A stretch of DNA of 64,000 nt from positions 62,001-126,000 of the forward strand of contig JANFAH010000013.1 of NCBI GenBank assembly GCA_024663395.1, in the 5' to 3' direction. Source of the DNA: Pisolithus tinctorius (taxonomy: Eukaryota > Basidiomycota > Agaricomycetes > Boletales > Pisolithaceae). Positions 23,674 to 36,746 of this stretch are shown one piece after another (positions within the stretch are counted from its first letter, which is position 1; each line of letters starts with the position of its first letter). The notes beneath the pieces are model-generated. The model ran no database searches and was not told the DNA's origin. It saw only the letters and a list, made by a program, of their open reading frames with translations. Position numbers and translations under genes: made by a program.

Positions 23674-26600
23674 CCATCCCGCCACCTCCGCACCGAGGCT
23701 GGTGCTGGGGGGGTATACGGAAGCATAGCGATACAGTCGAACAATTTAGCAAACAGGCATGTGAACCAAGGGGGAGGTGCTGGAACCAGTGTAGACCAGT
23801 CCTTCCAAATTCTCCACCCGCGTATGTAGGATGGATTTGTCCTACAAACTCTCGCGATTGGCTCCATTAACTTGGAGAGGCGTGGCACAAGGGGCATGCC
23901 GCGTTTGTCCGCGGCAGCCCGGGGGAATGGCGGTGCCGAGTCTCTGATCCCTGGGCTGAACCTGGACCGTGTCGTACCTCGGGCGGTCACCTGTCTTTGT
24001 ACAACAACAGGATGAACTTGTCAGTTTGGCGTTCGGTGGAAACAAAATAAATTATGATCCTTTTTGACGACTACCATGCTGAACGTAGCAGGCGTTGAAT
24101 GCAGTGCGACGTGTTTGTAGATCCACTGGTGGTAGGTGGGTGCGGTCACTGCGGTGAGTGATACTTACCATCTGAGATCCTCCGGCGATGCAAACACCCC
24201 GAACGCGGAGAATGCCTTTTCATTTTACGTCGCTTGGGATAATTGGAAAAGGGGTCCAATGAAGGCACAAACAATTACATAAGCAACAAGACACCTCCAC
24301 TTCGTGCTTATTGACGGAACAAAGGACATACTTAGAGCTTTTTAGGGACCAGGGGCATCCCACGCGTCACTCGGCCTTACAGAACACTACTTCCGCACAG
24401 ATATCCCGTCGGGTTCACGACCTTTACCGTACCGGATATCCAATAACATGTCATACTTCTCCCACAGGTGTTCTCGAGACCCAAGTTACGGGATATGCAC
24501 TCACATAACCAGTGTCCGGCTCCACCACTTCCCCATATCCGAAACGACTCACCCCTTTTCTCTGCGCCACTGTCCGGACAAGAGCTCTGATAAGTCTATC
24601 GCGGTCTCATCTACCCACCGTTTTCTCACCGCCACTTTACTTCCCTCTACCATATATCTTACATAGCACCAGATCTTAGTTTATTGCGCCGTCTCCTTCG
24701 CGGGTGTGAGCTGTCAAGGCAATGACACGAGGCCATGCACGGTGCTCAGTTCGAACTATGCTAATGATCTCTGGTTCTTTTTAACCTTCTCTGAAAGCAA
24801 AGGCGCCGTGACAGATACATATATGGGTACGGGGCGCTACACCCTGCTGATTTTTTCCAGGTTCGAAGTAGAATGATTATGATTAGATTCGCCAACGTCA
24901 TGTCACAGCGTGGATTGGTAGGCTTTTGCCTATCCTGGAAATTCACCTCCTTCTACCTGACCTATGCGCTGGGACCTTCTGTCGGTACACATGCAATGCC
25001 GGACGATTTGAATTCGCCACTACGTGCTTGGGGCTCCCCCCCTTTTCTGGACTCCCCACGGATATCTTGCCTGACTGCGGACACCATCGACCCAGTCTAC
25101 GTACAACTAGGAGCTCACGCCATCAAAAGAAGGAACCTTTTCGGCGACTACATATTTACCCACGTATTTGATTCGGTATCTGGTCTGGCATAGCACACGT
25201 GTAACATCTCATAAAGAATGCGGTAAATATTCGACTACACTGCAACGTTGCCTCACTCCCATTCATCACTAGTGGGTCGACGTCGACCTATAGATTATTA
25301 CATTGGACGTGGGGGTGACAAAAGCAAATTAGTGGGTCGACTCCGGCGAAGACGGATGCAGCGTGTGGTTGGCGTTGGTACAGACCCTATCATTCTTCAC
25401 TTGCTTCGTTTTTTCCAGCATCAATTGGAACATCAATGCAAGTGTGTGGTGCAACGATAGTAATATCCAAAGACCAGAAGGGTGGATAGCCAGGATGCGG
25501 GAACCATCATGTATTCCGGGGTGGAGCTTAAACCTTGTTACTGTGCAACTTACCATGGGAATTTAATGTCTACGATTGTGACAGGTATCCTTTGCACGCG
25601 TCTAAGCACAACAAGCAGCTAAGCGATTAGCTGCATCCTATGCCTCTTTGCGCCAGCAGCCAAGGGCTAACCTGACCAGTGGTACAGTTACGTGGAAAAG
25701 AGGTTTTACCTATAAAACATGCGTCGCACGGCTGTACTCTTGGCAAGAACTTTGCACCTCGTTGTTCTTCACTGCATCTTCACAGTGACGATATTAGCAA
25801 GTCCCAGGTGTCTCACCTTTGATAGCAGGGTCTTCTATGTCGGCCGCCAAACACACGGAGAAAGGGGTGCCACGCTGCTGATCTCCGATGGCAAAATATC
25901 CGTCGAAGCTGGAGGTTAGCCAAGGCCAGCATCATGACAAATGAATTCCATACGATATTGGAAATTTTCCGCCGTGGAGGTTACTTTCCTAACCTCAGCA
26001 CGTAGCAAGGCAGAAGCAAGATATTACATCTTGATTACAATAGGGCGGGTTTGGGTATGAGCTGGGGTCAAGGTGGTTCGTTAGTTCCGGGTACGAGGTA
26101 CCCACTAGTTATAGACCAGGTTCACTGTGCTTTTGTGAAGACGAACCACAGCTTGTGACCTGTAACCTTGTCAGGTCGAATCGTGTCGAGAACATGGCAT
26201 AATGCTTCTCACATTCTAAGCCATTCACTCTTTTTTTGCACGACAAAGAGGCACAAGACATAACTTGGGGTCCATGGCGAAATAACCTGACATTTTTTGT
26301 AGTATCTGCAAACATGCGGACAAGGGTCAATGAGCTGCATCCAAACTTCTCTATATGATGAAGTCGGAAAATGCGTGGGTTCTTTGATGTATGTGATACT
26401 TCGATGTCGCACCATGATGTCCGTGCTGGCTTCCTATTCGGATGATCGGTTCACGGCCGTGGACTGGTAGGTTCGGTGTCATGGTAAAATTAACTTGGAA
26501 AAAATTCTTCCGCGACCTGTGACTGTCATCGCGAACTGCACTAGGCAATGTTGTGACAGTGGTAGCGGCCGCATCGATGCGCGAGTAAGGTTTAAGGACC

Positions 26601-27773
26601 GGGCTTCATATAGGCTGCGTCTGTGGTAAGTGTTTATCATATGCATCCATGCACCAGTGACTTGAACTCTTGGTCGTGAAAAAATACGTGTGGGTGGCTG
26701 CGTCTTGACACGGCTCCGCGATGTTTGGGTGCTGAATTGACGGGACACGCCAGGAGTCATTGGTCGCCTAGGCGGGCCTGCATGGATGCATCCACATATA
26801 TCCACTGTCGTTCGGTGGATACAGTATATGCAGTGTTTAGGTCAGTTTCTTTGTCAAAAACCGTTCCCGCTCGACCAACGGGACTCGTTGACCTCAAGCT
26901 ATGAAGCAGAGACTTGGTCGGACATCCTTTCGACACATTGAAAAAATGGTATGGTATCGCCCGGTTTTATGAGCATATCTTGAGCTTTGGGCCTCTGCGA
27001 CCGAAAGGTAATATGCGGGGATTTGGAAAATTGGGGTCGAGGTAGAGATCAGTTTGATAGCAGCATTTTTGAAATGGCCAAGGTTAGCGCTGCGTTTTGC
27101 TTTAGATTGAGCCGGCGCTGGCCAAGCGAGGTGTTCGCTGCCATCGCTTTTACCCCAGATGTTTTCGTGGTGGCTTCAATGGATAGCTTCACAATGCCAT
27201 GTAATGCCATATGCAGAGAGCCCAGCAGCAATACACTCTTTACAACGTTGCGATGGCTGTCGTCATGTCCTTCCGTGTCGGCATGGCACTGAGCTGTATC
27301 ATGTGCTGCCACGTTGCAAATTGATAAGGTGTTCTCGGGGATCGTCAGCCATCCGAAAGTTAGCTTATTTCTCGGCGTCGGCAAAACAGGAGAAATGTCA
27401 AAGAGAGCGGGAGTACATGTGCGTCAATTGGTCCTTGAATGGTTGGGAGCCTAACGCCGGGTCTCTGATGACGCCCAATGATGTATTACGATGCCATCGT
27501 CACTGCAGCTCCATAAAGCATCGAAGCTGGCGCTGAGGGACTGTTTTGTGCATCTTACTCGTTTGTCCTGGCCTGAACATTTGAAGCTGGCTGACAGGCC
27601 CTGCCTCCTTGCACGTGGAGTGAACCATGCGCTGACAGGGCGTTAACCGACTCCAATTACAGGCTAGATCGCTAATTATAGCGTCATCTCTCTCTTCGCC
27701 TCCTTGCCTCCAGCGGCTAACCTGGTGTTCTTGCCCTTTCCTCCAACGTTTGTCTCCGTTGCTGTCCTGAGGG
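23674..27773. other. 4.1-kb gene-free stretch
   Basis: This is the longest interval without a supportable gene. It contains the upstream regions of two divergent genes. ORFs at 24873-25193, 27049-27384 and 27159-27536 are open in overlapping frames without domains, introns that fit, or plausible starts. No repeat structure or transposon domain was seen. Confidence 0.5.
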
Positions 27774-30700
27774 ATGGCGACATCTAGGCCGCAAAGTCTT
27801 GCTGACCCTTTCAGCACGGCTCCGAACACACCTGCGGCTGAACTAAGCGTGCTGCCGCGGGCCTCAAATACACCCAGTGTAGACAGGCCTGCCTCCTCAC
27901 CTACCGCAGCAGAGACAGCCAGGTCAAGTTTCGCAAATGATGACAATATCGCACCCGACAGCGACGCGGACGAAAGTGCTTATTCTCAAGGCCCCACTGT
28001 TGGTCAAGTACAATCGCCAGCACCATCAGAGTCACCTGATCCGGCTGCTGTTCACCTCCCTGGTTCGAATGAAGTACTTGGACCTCCTGTGGGATCCTTT
28101 CTCGACCAGGTTCAGACGCCGGAGATGATGGATACTCCGCGGGAGTCCGTTGTGCGCTACCAGTCTGCCGAAGGGTTGAACACCACACCTCTGACTCTCA
28201 AGGACGCTACACCTTCTGCGGTATCTCCAGAGGCGGAGACCAAACTTGAGGAGGGTGCAGACGAAGCGCCCGCTCTGGCACCTGTCTATCTCGGAACGCA
28301 GAAGTCATTCTTCCGAAGACCCTTCGGATGGATTACCCTTCTATTGGCTTTGGTCATTGTTGTACTGGCAGTCATGCTTCCAGTTTATTTTATCGTTATT
28401 AAGCCACACAACTCGAGCACGAATGCGACCGGGGGTTCAGGCGGTTCAGGCACCATTCCCAATCCAGGATCACCGTCAGGTGCGACGTCTGGCGGAAACG
28501 GGTCAGCAGTTGTTACATCTGACGGATCCACGTTTATATATATAAATCCGTTTGGAGGATATTGTGAGTACCTGTTCCACGACTTGTTTTGTTTTTCAGT
28601 TCGCCTGGGAGGATGCTATTGCTTGTGCATTGCACTGCTACGACACTCTGTGGCATGTGAACCGATCCACTTTTTGTGGCGCTTTTCTCATGGGCGTGTT
28701 GTCACCTTGTGCCTATGTTGTGCGCGGTCATTCTCCGTTACCCCCGTTAGAGGGACATTACTTGGCACTGCACTCAAGGGTCGCATCGTCGTTCGTCGGA
28801 CCCTTTCGGTGTCCCTATATGGCAGGTTAAAGTGCGTCCGTGCATGATGTAACGTGCGCGGCGCTACAGAACCACCGATCCTGTGATGCGCCCGTATTAC
28901 TGGGGTGATGGAAATAAATTGCGGTGCCGGCTACTGCAGTTGCCGTTCGAGATAGTTGAACAGTTCGACGTCTAGCGTTACTCTAGTCCATACCGATTAT
29001 GAGAACATGTTTCGTGTCACCTTGGGCGATGTTATTCGTGCTGATTTTGTTCCTCCAGGGGTATCTGATCCAAATAACCCTTTCAATAATAATGCCCGTC
29101 CGAACTCATGGACTCCTCCATTGAACACGTCTTGGACGTGGGGACAGGACAAGGTGTACGGGTAAGTGTCACGGATGGTTTTTTGTATGCTACCCGCTTA
29201 CCTCCACGGTGGCCACCATATCTTAAATCGCTCGTTCATGGGAATGGATACATACACCGATGGTGTGGTAACGGATTTATGTGATAATGCGCGCAATGCC
29301 TACATATGCTAATGGGCGTTTTTCTTATGGTGAAACACTTTATTTCATGTATCTTCTGATAGGGTCAATCTCGGCGGTCTTTTCGTCTTGGAGCCGTTCA
29401 TTGTTCCATCCTTGTTCCAGCAATATCCTGGATCGGTAGACGAATGGACTCTGAGCACTCTTATGGCGGCAGACACTGCGAATGGAGGTTTAAACCAATT
29501 GGAGAATCATTACGACACTTTCATTGTGCGTCGTGGATCGTCTACGGTTTCTGCGCACTAATTTATGGTTTGGGACTTGCAACATGGATGATTATAGACG
29601 GAACAGGACATTGCGGCAATTGCAGGAGCAGGACTCAACTGGATCAGGTTGCCCATCCCTTTTTGGGCCATTGAGAAATGGGACTTTGAACCTTTCCTTG
29701 AGAAGGTTTGCTGGCCGTGGGTATTCGAAATGATCAAAGTCTAGGCGCGATTCACTGACTAGTTGCAATTCGGCCCGCTGATCTTAGGTACATCCTACGT
29801 GTGCTTCAGTGGGCGAGGAAGTATGGTTTGAGAGTTAATCTTGATCTGCACACGATTCCTGGTTCTCAAAACGGTAAGTGGCAACTCCCGCTGTATGGAA
29901 CTAATTTTTTTCTGACGACACAGTCCTTCCTGGAAGGCTATAATCATTCTGGAAAGATGGGTTCCGTCAACTTTTTGAACGGCGTGATGGGAGTAGCCAA
30001 TGCCGAACGCGCGCTCAACTACATCCGAATCATCACGGAATTCATTTCCCAGCCTGAATGGCAGCCCGTAGTCCCGGTGTTTGGCATCGTGAATGAAGCA
30101 CTTGATTCCACCATAGGAATGGATCAAATTACGTCATTGTCAGTAGCTTTTCCTCCGCCGTTGTAATTCAAGTGGTCCTTTTACTCGTTGCTGATACCGT
30201 TGTCGCGCCCATCTTGCCCCTTGGCTTTATCTGAAACAGCTACCTTCGCGCCCACGATATGATTCGTAACATCACGGGCTACGGCGAGGGGAATGGCCCA
30301 TACATTTCGATTCATGATGGTTTTTTAGGACTCGAGGCTTGGGCGGGGTTCTTACAGGGGTCGGACCGGGTTATGATCGACACCCACCCATACTTCGCTT
30401 TCGATGGGGAGCCAAATGATGCGCCTATTGCTACAGGTACTGGGCTACAGGCTGGAGGGACTTGGCCACAGTTGGCGTGCAACACATTTGGCCCTCCCAT
30501 CAACCAGAGGTGTGGATAGATGTTACTTTGACTGGACAAAACCACTGACAATGTGTTGATCACTTTCCAGCCAAGTGGCTTTTGGAGTAACTATCGCGGG
30601 CGAGTTCAGCGTTGGATACAACGACTGTGGTTTGTACCTGACGGGAGTGGGAAACACGGACAGCTATGGACAATCATGCGCACTATTCTTGGACGCTTCG

Positions 30701-31392
30701 CAATGGAATGACACGATGAAGGCCGGGTTGCAGGAGTTTGCACTGGCAAGTATGGATGCACTGCAAAATTGGTTCTTCTGGACCTGGAAGGTCAGTTCAT
30801 CTTTGTCCTCTGGTTCTGACGCTGACCCTGGGTATATCAGATCGGCAATTCCTCCACGACGAACACAGTTCAGTCTCCGCTTTGGTCTTACAAACTTGGT
30901 TTTGAACGAGGATGGATACCTCAAGATCCGCGCACCGCTGTGGGAACCTGCGCAGCTCTAGGAGTCTCTGGCCCGATCTTTGATGGCACGTTCCAGTCCT
31001 GGCAAACAGGTGGTGCTGGAGCCGGCACGATCGCTCCTTCCTCCGTTTCTTCATACAGTCAATATCCCCCGACATCCATTAATGGTCTTACGGCTGGGGC
31101 CATCCAGGCGTACCTCCCAACCTATACCCCCACAGGCAGTCCCATTCCAACGCTTCCTCCACCTACGTTCTCACCAAAGCCACCCTCAAGTGTAAGTATT
31201 GGTAACGGATGGTATGACGAGAGCGACCAGGCGCTGTCTCCAACAGAAGTGGCGGGATGCAGCTATCCAAGTGCATGGGACGCTGTCTCCTCGCCGATGC
31301 CTACTGCGGTCTGTCCTTCCACAGCTACTTCGACGGGCGGAGGAGCGGGTATCATCGTCACGCCTGCTCCGACAGCTGGCGCAGCGCGGTGA
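27774..31392 (+). CDS. GH5 exo-1,3-beta-glucanase with N-terminal membrane anchor
   Basis: This class hydrolyses beta-1,3-glucan from non-reducing ends in cell-wall remodelling. Nine exons (27774-28563, 29059-29161, 29363-29525, 29598-29716, 29788-29873, 29937-30138, 30240-30509, 30571-30790, 30841-31392) give 834 residues. A Ser/Pro-rich cytoplasmic N-terminus is followed by a membrane span (WITLLLALVIVVLAVMLPVY) and a Gly/Ser linker, making a type II protein. The catalytic domain shows INPFGGYWVSDPNNPFNN, VNLGGLFVLEPFIVPSLF, GLRVNLDLHTIPGSQNG, the acid/base motif FGIVNEAL, IDTHPYFAF and the nucleophile motif TIAGEFSVGYNDCGLY. The C-terminus is Pro/Ser/Thr-rich. The first two introns (495 and 201 nt) are far longer than the rest. 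Confidence 0.93.
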
Positions 31393-33109
31393 GCTTTTAG
31401 TGATGTCTTCCCGACCCATGAGGTCAGGAGGGTGCCAGAACTCATTGAAATACACGGAGATACATATCTGCAGCATTAGTTGCGAGACATTTATTCATTT
31501 CTTACTATGAATGGATTGATAGACTACCATTGACGGAACGGTTTTGTTCATTCTACAGACGATTTTCAGCGGTCTCCAGTATCTTTGTAGACATGCAGCC
31601 GTTACATGTATATAAATGCTTGTACTTAGATTCATTTCCTGCGTACTTAACGGTACCTGCTTTGTTGATTTGCTATCGGATTTCTGGTTATTCTTGTCGC
31701 TAGTTACCTTGCAGAAGTTGGAGCCTGCTTGTGCTATGATATATGCTCTGAGACTTTCGGGTGCGTGGTCTGGATTATCCATTAATGTAGTTTACAGGTC
31801 AAGTATCCATACCGTTGTCCAGGCTGTTTTGTGTCAGGGAGGCACTTACTAGTAGCATCAGGTTGGCGTACGTACACGATGCACCTGCTATAAATTTCTG
31901 CTAGCGCCATCATGGACAGCTGTATTGGAGATGCGCATTCGGAAGCCTTTGCCTCGTGCTGCCGTGCGTCGTAAACGGCCTTTCGGTGCGGAGGGCAGGT
32001 TCTAGCAAACGACTATGTCAGTGAATGTCCGGGAATATGTACCTCGCACGAACGATTCGCGTTCCAACCTCTCCTGGCCAAGTTAGACGAGTAGGGTGCA
32101 GTAAACCAAGCCAGAAAAAATGTTGATGCATGTGCGGAAACGCATGTCATAGTAATTCCGTACCAACCTTCCGGCACGGCGGCGGCCCAAGTCTTGTGAC
32201 AACTCCTGGTGGTCGGACTTATCTCGGGCTCCCTGCGACTTTTAACAGTTCATCACTCGAACATATTACTGTGAACTTGGACTCTCAGCACGCCGGATTC
32301 AATGGGGTTAGGTCTACCTTGTCAGCGACGAACGACAAGTCGAAAAGGGGGAAACGTAGTTTGTGAAGGACATCACTATCACTGATTAAGTTCGAGGTTG
32401 TTAACATGGGTGCAGCGTCCTGATCACGGCATGTTACTTTGCAGCGAAAACAACTGTTGGAACGTGTCGGTGGCACCCCCAGGAACGTGGGTAGCGGTGC
32501 AGCTGTGGATGTGCCCTGACGTCCCAAACAGTGACCAGGCAGAGTGCCACTGCAACTCAACCAAACATTGTGGGTGTGGCTAGAGAACTTAGAGGTGGAG
32601 GTAGTGAGATCTCACGAGCCATTGACCGGACTGAGAAGTCCTACTGACAACAAACATAGCCGATGACCCCGTGGAAGTGCGACAACTTATAACCAGGAAA
32701 CAAACTCCATCCAAGTCTGGCCCCCCTTGGCAACAACCTACACGATAGTTTTATTGTTGGGCAACACTTGTCACGCCTTCGCATTGATCCTGCTTTCCCA
32801 CGAGACCCCCCTCCCGTCCTTCCGGGGACGAGTGGCGGTGTCGCGGTGCCCCGCCCTCCGCTTTTGCCCACCCCGGAATGTTGGTGATGGAGTGGGCATA
32901 CTACATTGCACAGTGCAGGACGAGGTTGTTCCTGTGGTAGCCTGGCAATTACCATGGCTCTCACCGAGAATAAGCGTGCCCAAGTTCTGCCAGACTCGTT
33001 GGATGCTGGTGCGCACAAAAATGGACTACAGACATGCACGCACGGTATAAGCGCAGTAAGGGGCGCTTCCCAAGTAAGTACCCCCGTTATAACTGAACAA
33101 AGCTACATG
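31393..33109. other. Gene-free stretch
   Basis: This starts with the glucanase 3' flank. ORFs at 32398-32583 (+), 32641-33039 (-) and 32771-33016 (-) are Cys-containing but have no start, signal or splice support. One minus-strand stretch near 32900-32960 (NCQATTGTTSSCTVQC) resembles part of a secreted Cys-rich protein and might be a downstream exon of the candidate at 33110-33295. Confidence 0.4.
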
Positions 33110-33295
33110 TCAGGGAACTCCGCCGGCATGCGTAGTGGAATGGAGTGCCCACTCGCAAAAAGTCTTGTGCCCCACATAACATGAATCGAGAAGGGTCTCG
33201 CCTTCCACGCGAGCTGGGCACACTGCACATTGTTTTGCACGTGCGTGCACGTATGTAGCAGAGGCAAGGAGAAGGAGTGATCTCGTGAGTTGCAT
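33110..33295 (-). CDS. Candidate small secreted cysteine-rich protein
   Basis: A short ORF starts at a true ATG (MQLTRSLLLLASATYVHARA), which reads as a signal peptide. The mature part is KQCAVCPARVEGETLLDSC followed by GHKTFCEW, a pattern common in basidiomycete small secreted proteins. It is 61 residues without splicing; further exons on the minus side are likely if the gene is real. The function is unknown, and a relic of such a gene is equally possible. Confidence 0.35.
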   Translation of the reverse strand: MQLTRSLLLLASATYVHARAKQCAVCPARVEGETLLDSCYVGHKTFCEWALHSTTHAGGVP

Positions 33296-33530
33296 GTTTA
33301 CGAGTTGGAAACTGTGCACTTGGTGCTTTTTTTATGGCTTCGTGCTCGGAGCTAATACTTTTATTTTCAGACAGACAAGTCTTCCTGAACATTGCAAGAA
33401 GTATTGGGTCGACGAGTTGTCTTCACTACACGTGGCAACAAGTTTCAAGTAGCAAAGCACTCGGGAAACATCGGAGGTGACAGTCATAGGTGGCGCGCAT
33501 AAAGATCCTTGCCGCATATTGAAACTGGGC

Positions 33531-33775
33531 AGGTCTCACTCGGCGGTACGGAAAGAGGATTCTGGAAGGGACAATGATAAGTAGGGATGAGCTCGTGTCG
33601 ACGCGGTCGAACGACGAAGACGTCGCTGTTGAATACTCAACTTGTGTGAGCATTTTCTGTCTATACGTATTTCCTGCCTCTGACTCTTGGTGTTCGTGTA
33701 CAGTACAATACAATGAGAAAACGAATTACAAGTGGTACTTCGTGGTTCCCTCCTTACGTTGCCACACGATTGGCG
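33531..33775 (+). pseudogene. Decayed duplicate of the pinin last exon and 3' flank
   Basis: This segment aligns base by base with 12450-12680, the end of the pinin CDS plus its 3' flank. Shared blocks include CGGAAAGAGGAT, the terminal GAAGA-GTCGAATACT region and the 3' flank TGGTGT-CGTGTAC-GTAC. Coding frame is lost: in-frame stops appear soon after the SAVRKED segment, and the DEDVAVEY end lies in a different frame. No upstream pinin exon was found next to it. Divergence is substantial, so the copy is old. Confidence 0.75.
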
Positions 33776-34678
33776 ATTCTCGCCTCGATGATAGGAAGAA
33801 GTAAGGGGGAGAATTAAGGGGGAGAATCTCAGTACATTTCCAAGCCCTTCTCCAGATTGTCTTTCCAGTTGCGATGGAGCTCGTGTCCAGGGACTGCGCA
33901 TAAATAAATTCCCGAGCAGGAATTTCACGCCTTGTTGACCATGAGTTTGATGGTTTTCGATGGGCCACATTGGCCGCGTATATCTTGAAAATCCACGGGT
34001 CATCGTTCAACAATTCCAGGAGTTTGCATCGGATGTACGCACGAGCGTCATCCTACGGTCATTGTCATTACTGCACCTCCGACGACTCTGGGGATACGGA
34101 TTACGGGAAATCCTCTATTCTTGTGCTTATCGTGTCCACCCCGATATAACTTCCATTTGATATGGTAGAAAACTTCGCCGGGGGATTGTTCAGCTTCAAT
34201 GGTAGCACCGACTCAGCCAACGGCACACGGGGATAACTCAGCGACGATTTCGACCTCGTCAACTCGGAACGCTACTAAACATCAGTGCCGCCGATGAATT
34301 CGAGTGCCTTGGAACTCTTCTGAAATTCTAGACATTATTTTGGCAGGGAACAGTATTGCACACCGCAACTAGTAAGATTCCTAACATCGATGACGATGTT
34401 CACACCACGTCGCATGCCTCCAGCGAATGACATGATCTATCGCGCCACCTTCTCACACGTAGTATGGAAGGCTTTTGCAAAGATAAGTACTCACCGACCT
34501 CGCAGTATCGGGCAGGAAACTGCGGTTACTCCGTGCTATTCCGTTGTCCACGGAGTATACATTTTCCGGATAACAGTGGCCGCTCCTTTGATCACTGGCG
34601 ATTTGGGCGAGTTAAATGATCATCGGATATGTATTTAAGCGGTCAGTCAGACTCTTAACTTCGACCCAATCTTTGACC
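33776..34678. other. Upstream region of P450 copy A
   Basis: No gene was seen. The last 110 bases (from CATTTTCCGGAT at about 34560) resemble the region upstream of P450 copy C (about 46580 on the minus strand), so the two genes share promoter ancestry. A TATTTAA motif lies about 45 bases before the ATG. Confidence 0.5.
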
Positions 34679-36746
34679 ATGGCGGATGTCTTATTTTCTT
34701 CCAACCTCTTATGGGTGGCTGGTGTCACACTTGTCGCTGCATGTGTATATCGAGCGTCTGAGTTTCGAAACGTAAGGCTCCCACTACCTTCGGACTGGAG
34801 GCTCTACTCAAACATCTCACTTAGCTCGATCACATCCCATCTGTGGGATCATCTAGCCTATTAGGTTCTTATTGGACCGCAATTAAATTTCACAGAAGCG
34901 GTTCAAAGATCGTACAGGAAGGTTATAACAAAGTAAATCCATTCCTTGTGATGCGTACTCGTTAATTGGTCATGATATAGCACAAGGCAGCCGCCTTCAA
35001 GGTCCCTACGTTGGGTCATTGGGTTGTCGTGCTGAATCGCAATCATCTCGGTGACATCATCAGGACCTCTGACAAAGAACTGTCTTTCCATGTGGCCTTA
35101 GAGGACGTAGGTGTCTTCTCTCCGTCATAGGAAACCCGCTGACGGACGGATGTCCTAGTTTATTAAAACGAAATACACTTTTGGCCCTCAGATTATGGGC
35201 GATGCATACCAAAATGCAATTGTGAAATCACGCCTTACTCATAATCTCTCCACGATTATATCCGACGTCGCAGATGAAATAGCGGCTGCACTTGACAAGA
35301 CATTGAACCTAACAGAAAATGGTTACAGATCATACAGTTGCGCTGGTTGATTCACACTGATTACTCATTTTCAGAGTGGAAATGCTTACCGGTACTGGAG
35401 ACCGTCGAGAAGGTCGTTTGCAGAGCAGGCAACAGAATTTTTGTCGGTTACCCCCTCTGTGTGTGATTCCCCGCCTAGCAATATGTACCCATCTCACCTG
35501 ATTTTCACTAGGCCGAGATCCGGATTGGATTGAGTTGAATATGCAACTCACCAATGCCATCATCAAAGAAGGACTTATCTTGTCCCTTTTCCCTAAGTTC
35601 ATGCTGCCGTGAGTTTCTTCTCCCCATCTCCTGCGCAATGAAGTCATGAGTCTTTCCCGACTCCAGACTAGCCGCAAGACTTGTAACGAAAACTACCAAT
35701 AGGGATAGACGCGGAGCTAGACACCTGGCTCCCATAATCATAGAGCGACTAAAGCACATGAAAGAACACGGAAAGAAATGGAACGATAAGCCTGTGAGTA
35801 GATATGCGTTATCTTGGCACGAATCGAGTTCACATCTCGCAGGACGACTTCCTACAATGGTGCCTGGACGAGGGAAAGGAGACTTCTGCAGATTTACTAG
35901 CCGCACGTATACTTGTCATCAACTTCGCAGCGACTCACGTGGGTGATTTTGTGTTTGGTGATAACCGTACCATCCTCACCACAAGCACAGACAACGTCGA
36001 ATGTATGTATTCATCCCATTGCACATGTCTGCCACACACATGACATTTCCAGACTTTCGCTCAAACGCTCTATTGCCTAGCCGCAAATCCCCAATATATT
36101 CAGCCTCTCCGTGAGGAAGTTCAGACGATAATTGGCGAGGATGGTTGGACGAAGGAAGCTCTGGCTAAATTGCGGAAGGCTGAAAGCTTTATCAAAGAAA
36201 CACAGCGTTTTGAAGGCAATGCTTCTTGTGAGTGTGCTTTAAAGTGCTTCTGAAATACCACTTTTACATTGTCCACAGTGGGTGTCATGCGAAGAGCCTT
36301 GAAAGATATCACTCTTTCTGATGGAACGTTCATTCCAACAGGAACGTATGTCTGTGTTGCGTCTCATGCCATTCATCATGATCCTTGCGTCTACGAGGAT
36401 CCCGAGGTCTTCGATCCCTACCGATATATCAAATTGCAAGAGAAGCAAGGCGACAGTTCTCGTTACCAATTGGTTACCATCGGCCCTGAGTGGTTGATGT
36501 TTGGAATCGGGAAGGCGGCCTGGTATGTCCTCGGTCTATGGTGTGGCTGACTCGTGCTCTGACTCACTAGTTTCCAGTCCTGGCAGATTCTTTGCAGCGA
36601 TGATGCTCAAGCTTATGTTCGCGCATATCATCCTATCGTATGATCTAAAGCTCGGGGATATTTCCTACCCAGCAAGCGTATGCATTGGACCAGCTATTGC
36701 TGCCAATCCTTCTGCCAAAATCATGTTGCGAAGGAGATGCAATTAA
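34679..36746 (+). CDS. Cytochrome P450, copy A (microsomal, ent-kaurene-oxidase-like fungal clade)
   Basis: This is a haem monooxygenase of the ER; its substrate is unknown. About 12 exons. An N-terminal anchor (MADVLFSSNLLWVAGVTLVA) precedes LDHIPSVGSSSLLGSYW. The I-helix INFAATH-TTSN-TFAQTL is encoded across a 12-nt microexon at 35991-36002. The ExxR helix reads ESFIKETQRFEGNAS. ASHAIHHDPCVYEDPEVFDP is the PERF-like region, and the haem motif is MFGIGKAACPGRFFAAMMLK, split by an intron before the Cys. Each exon I checked joins in frame with no stop, so the gene looks intact. It is inverted relative to copies B and C and more diverged from them than they are from each other. The clade assignment is from the AxHTTS and CPGRFFA signatures only. 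Confidence 0.87.

Noticed and set aside
24873..25193. ORF of about 106 codons in the gene-free stretch
   Set aside because: A second frame is open over the same bases, and there is no domain, signal peptide or intron support.
27049..27536. Overlapping open frames on both strands upstream of the glucanase gene
   Set aside because: No recognisable protein, no splice-compatible continuation, and opposite strands equally open.
31186..31230. GTAAGT donor inside the last glucanase exon, implying a 39-nt intron
   Set aside because: Too short, and removal would delete the conserved-looking GWYDESD segment.
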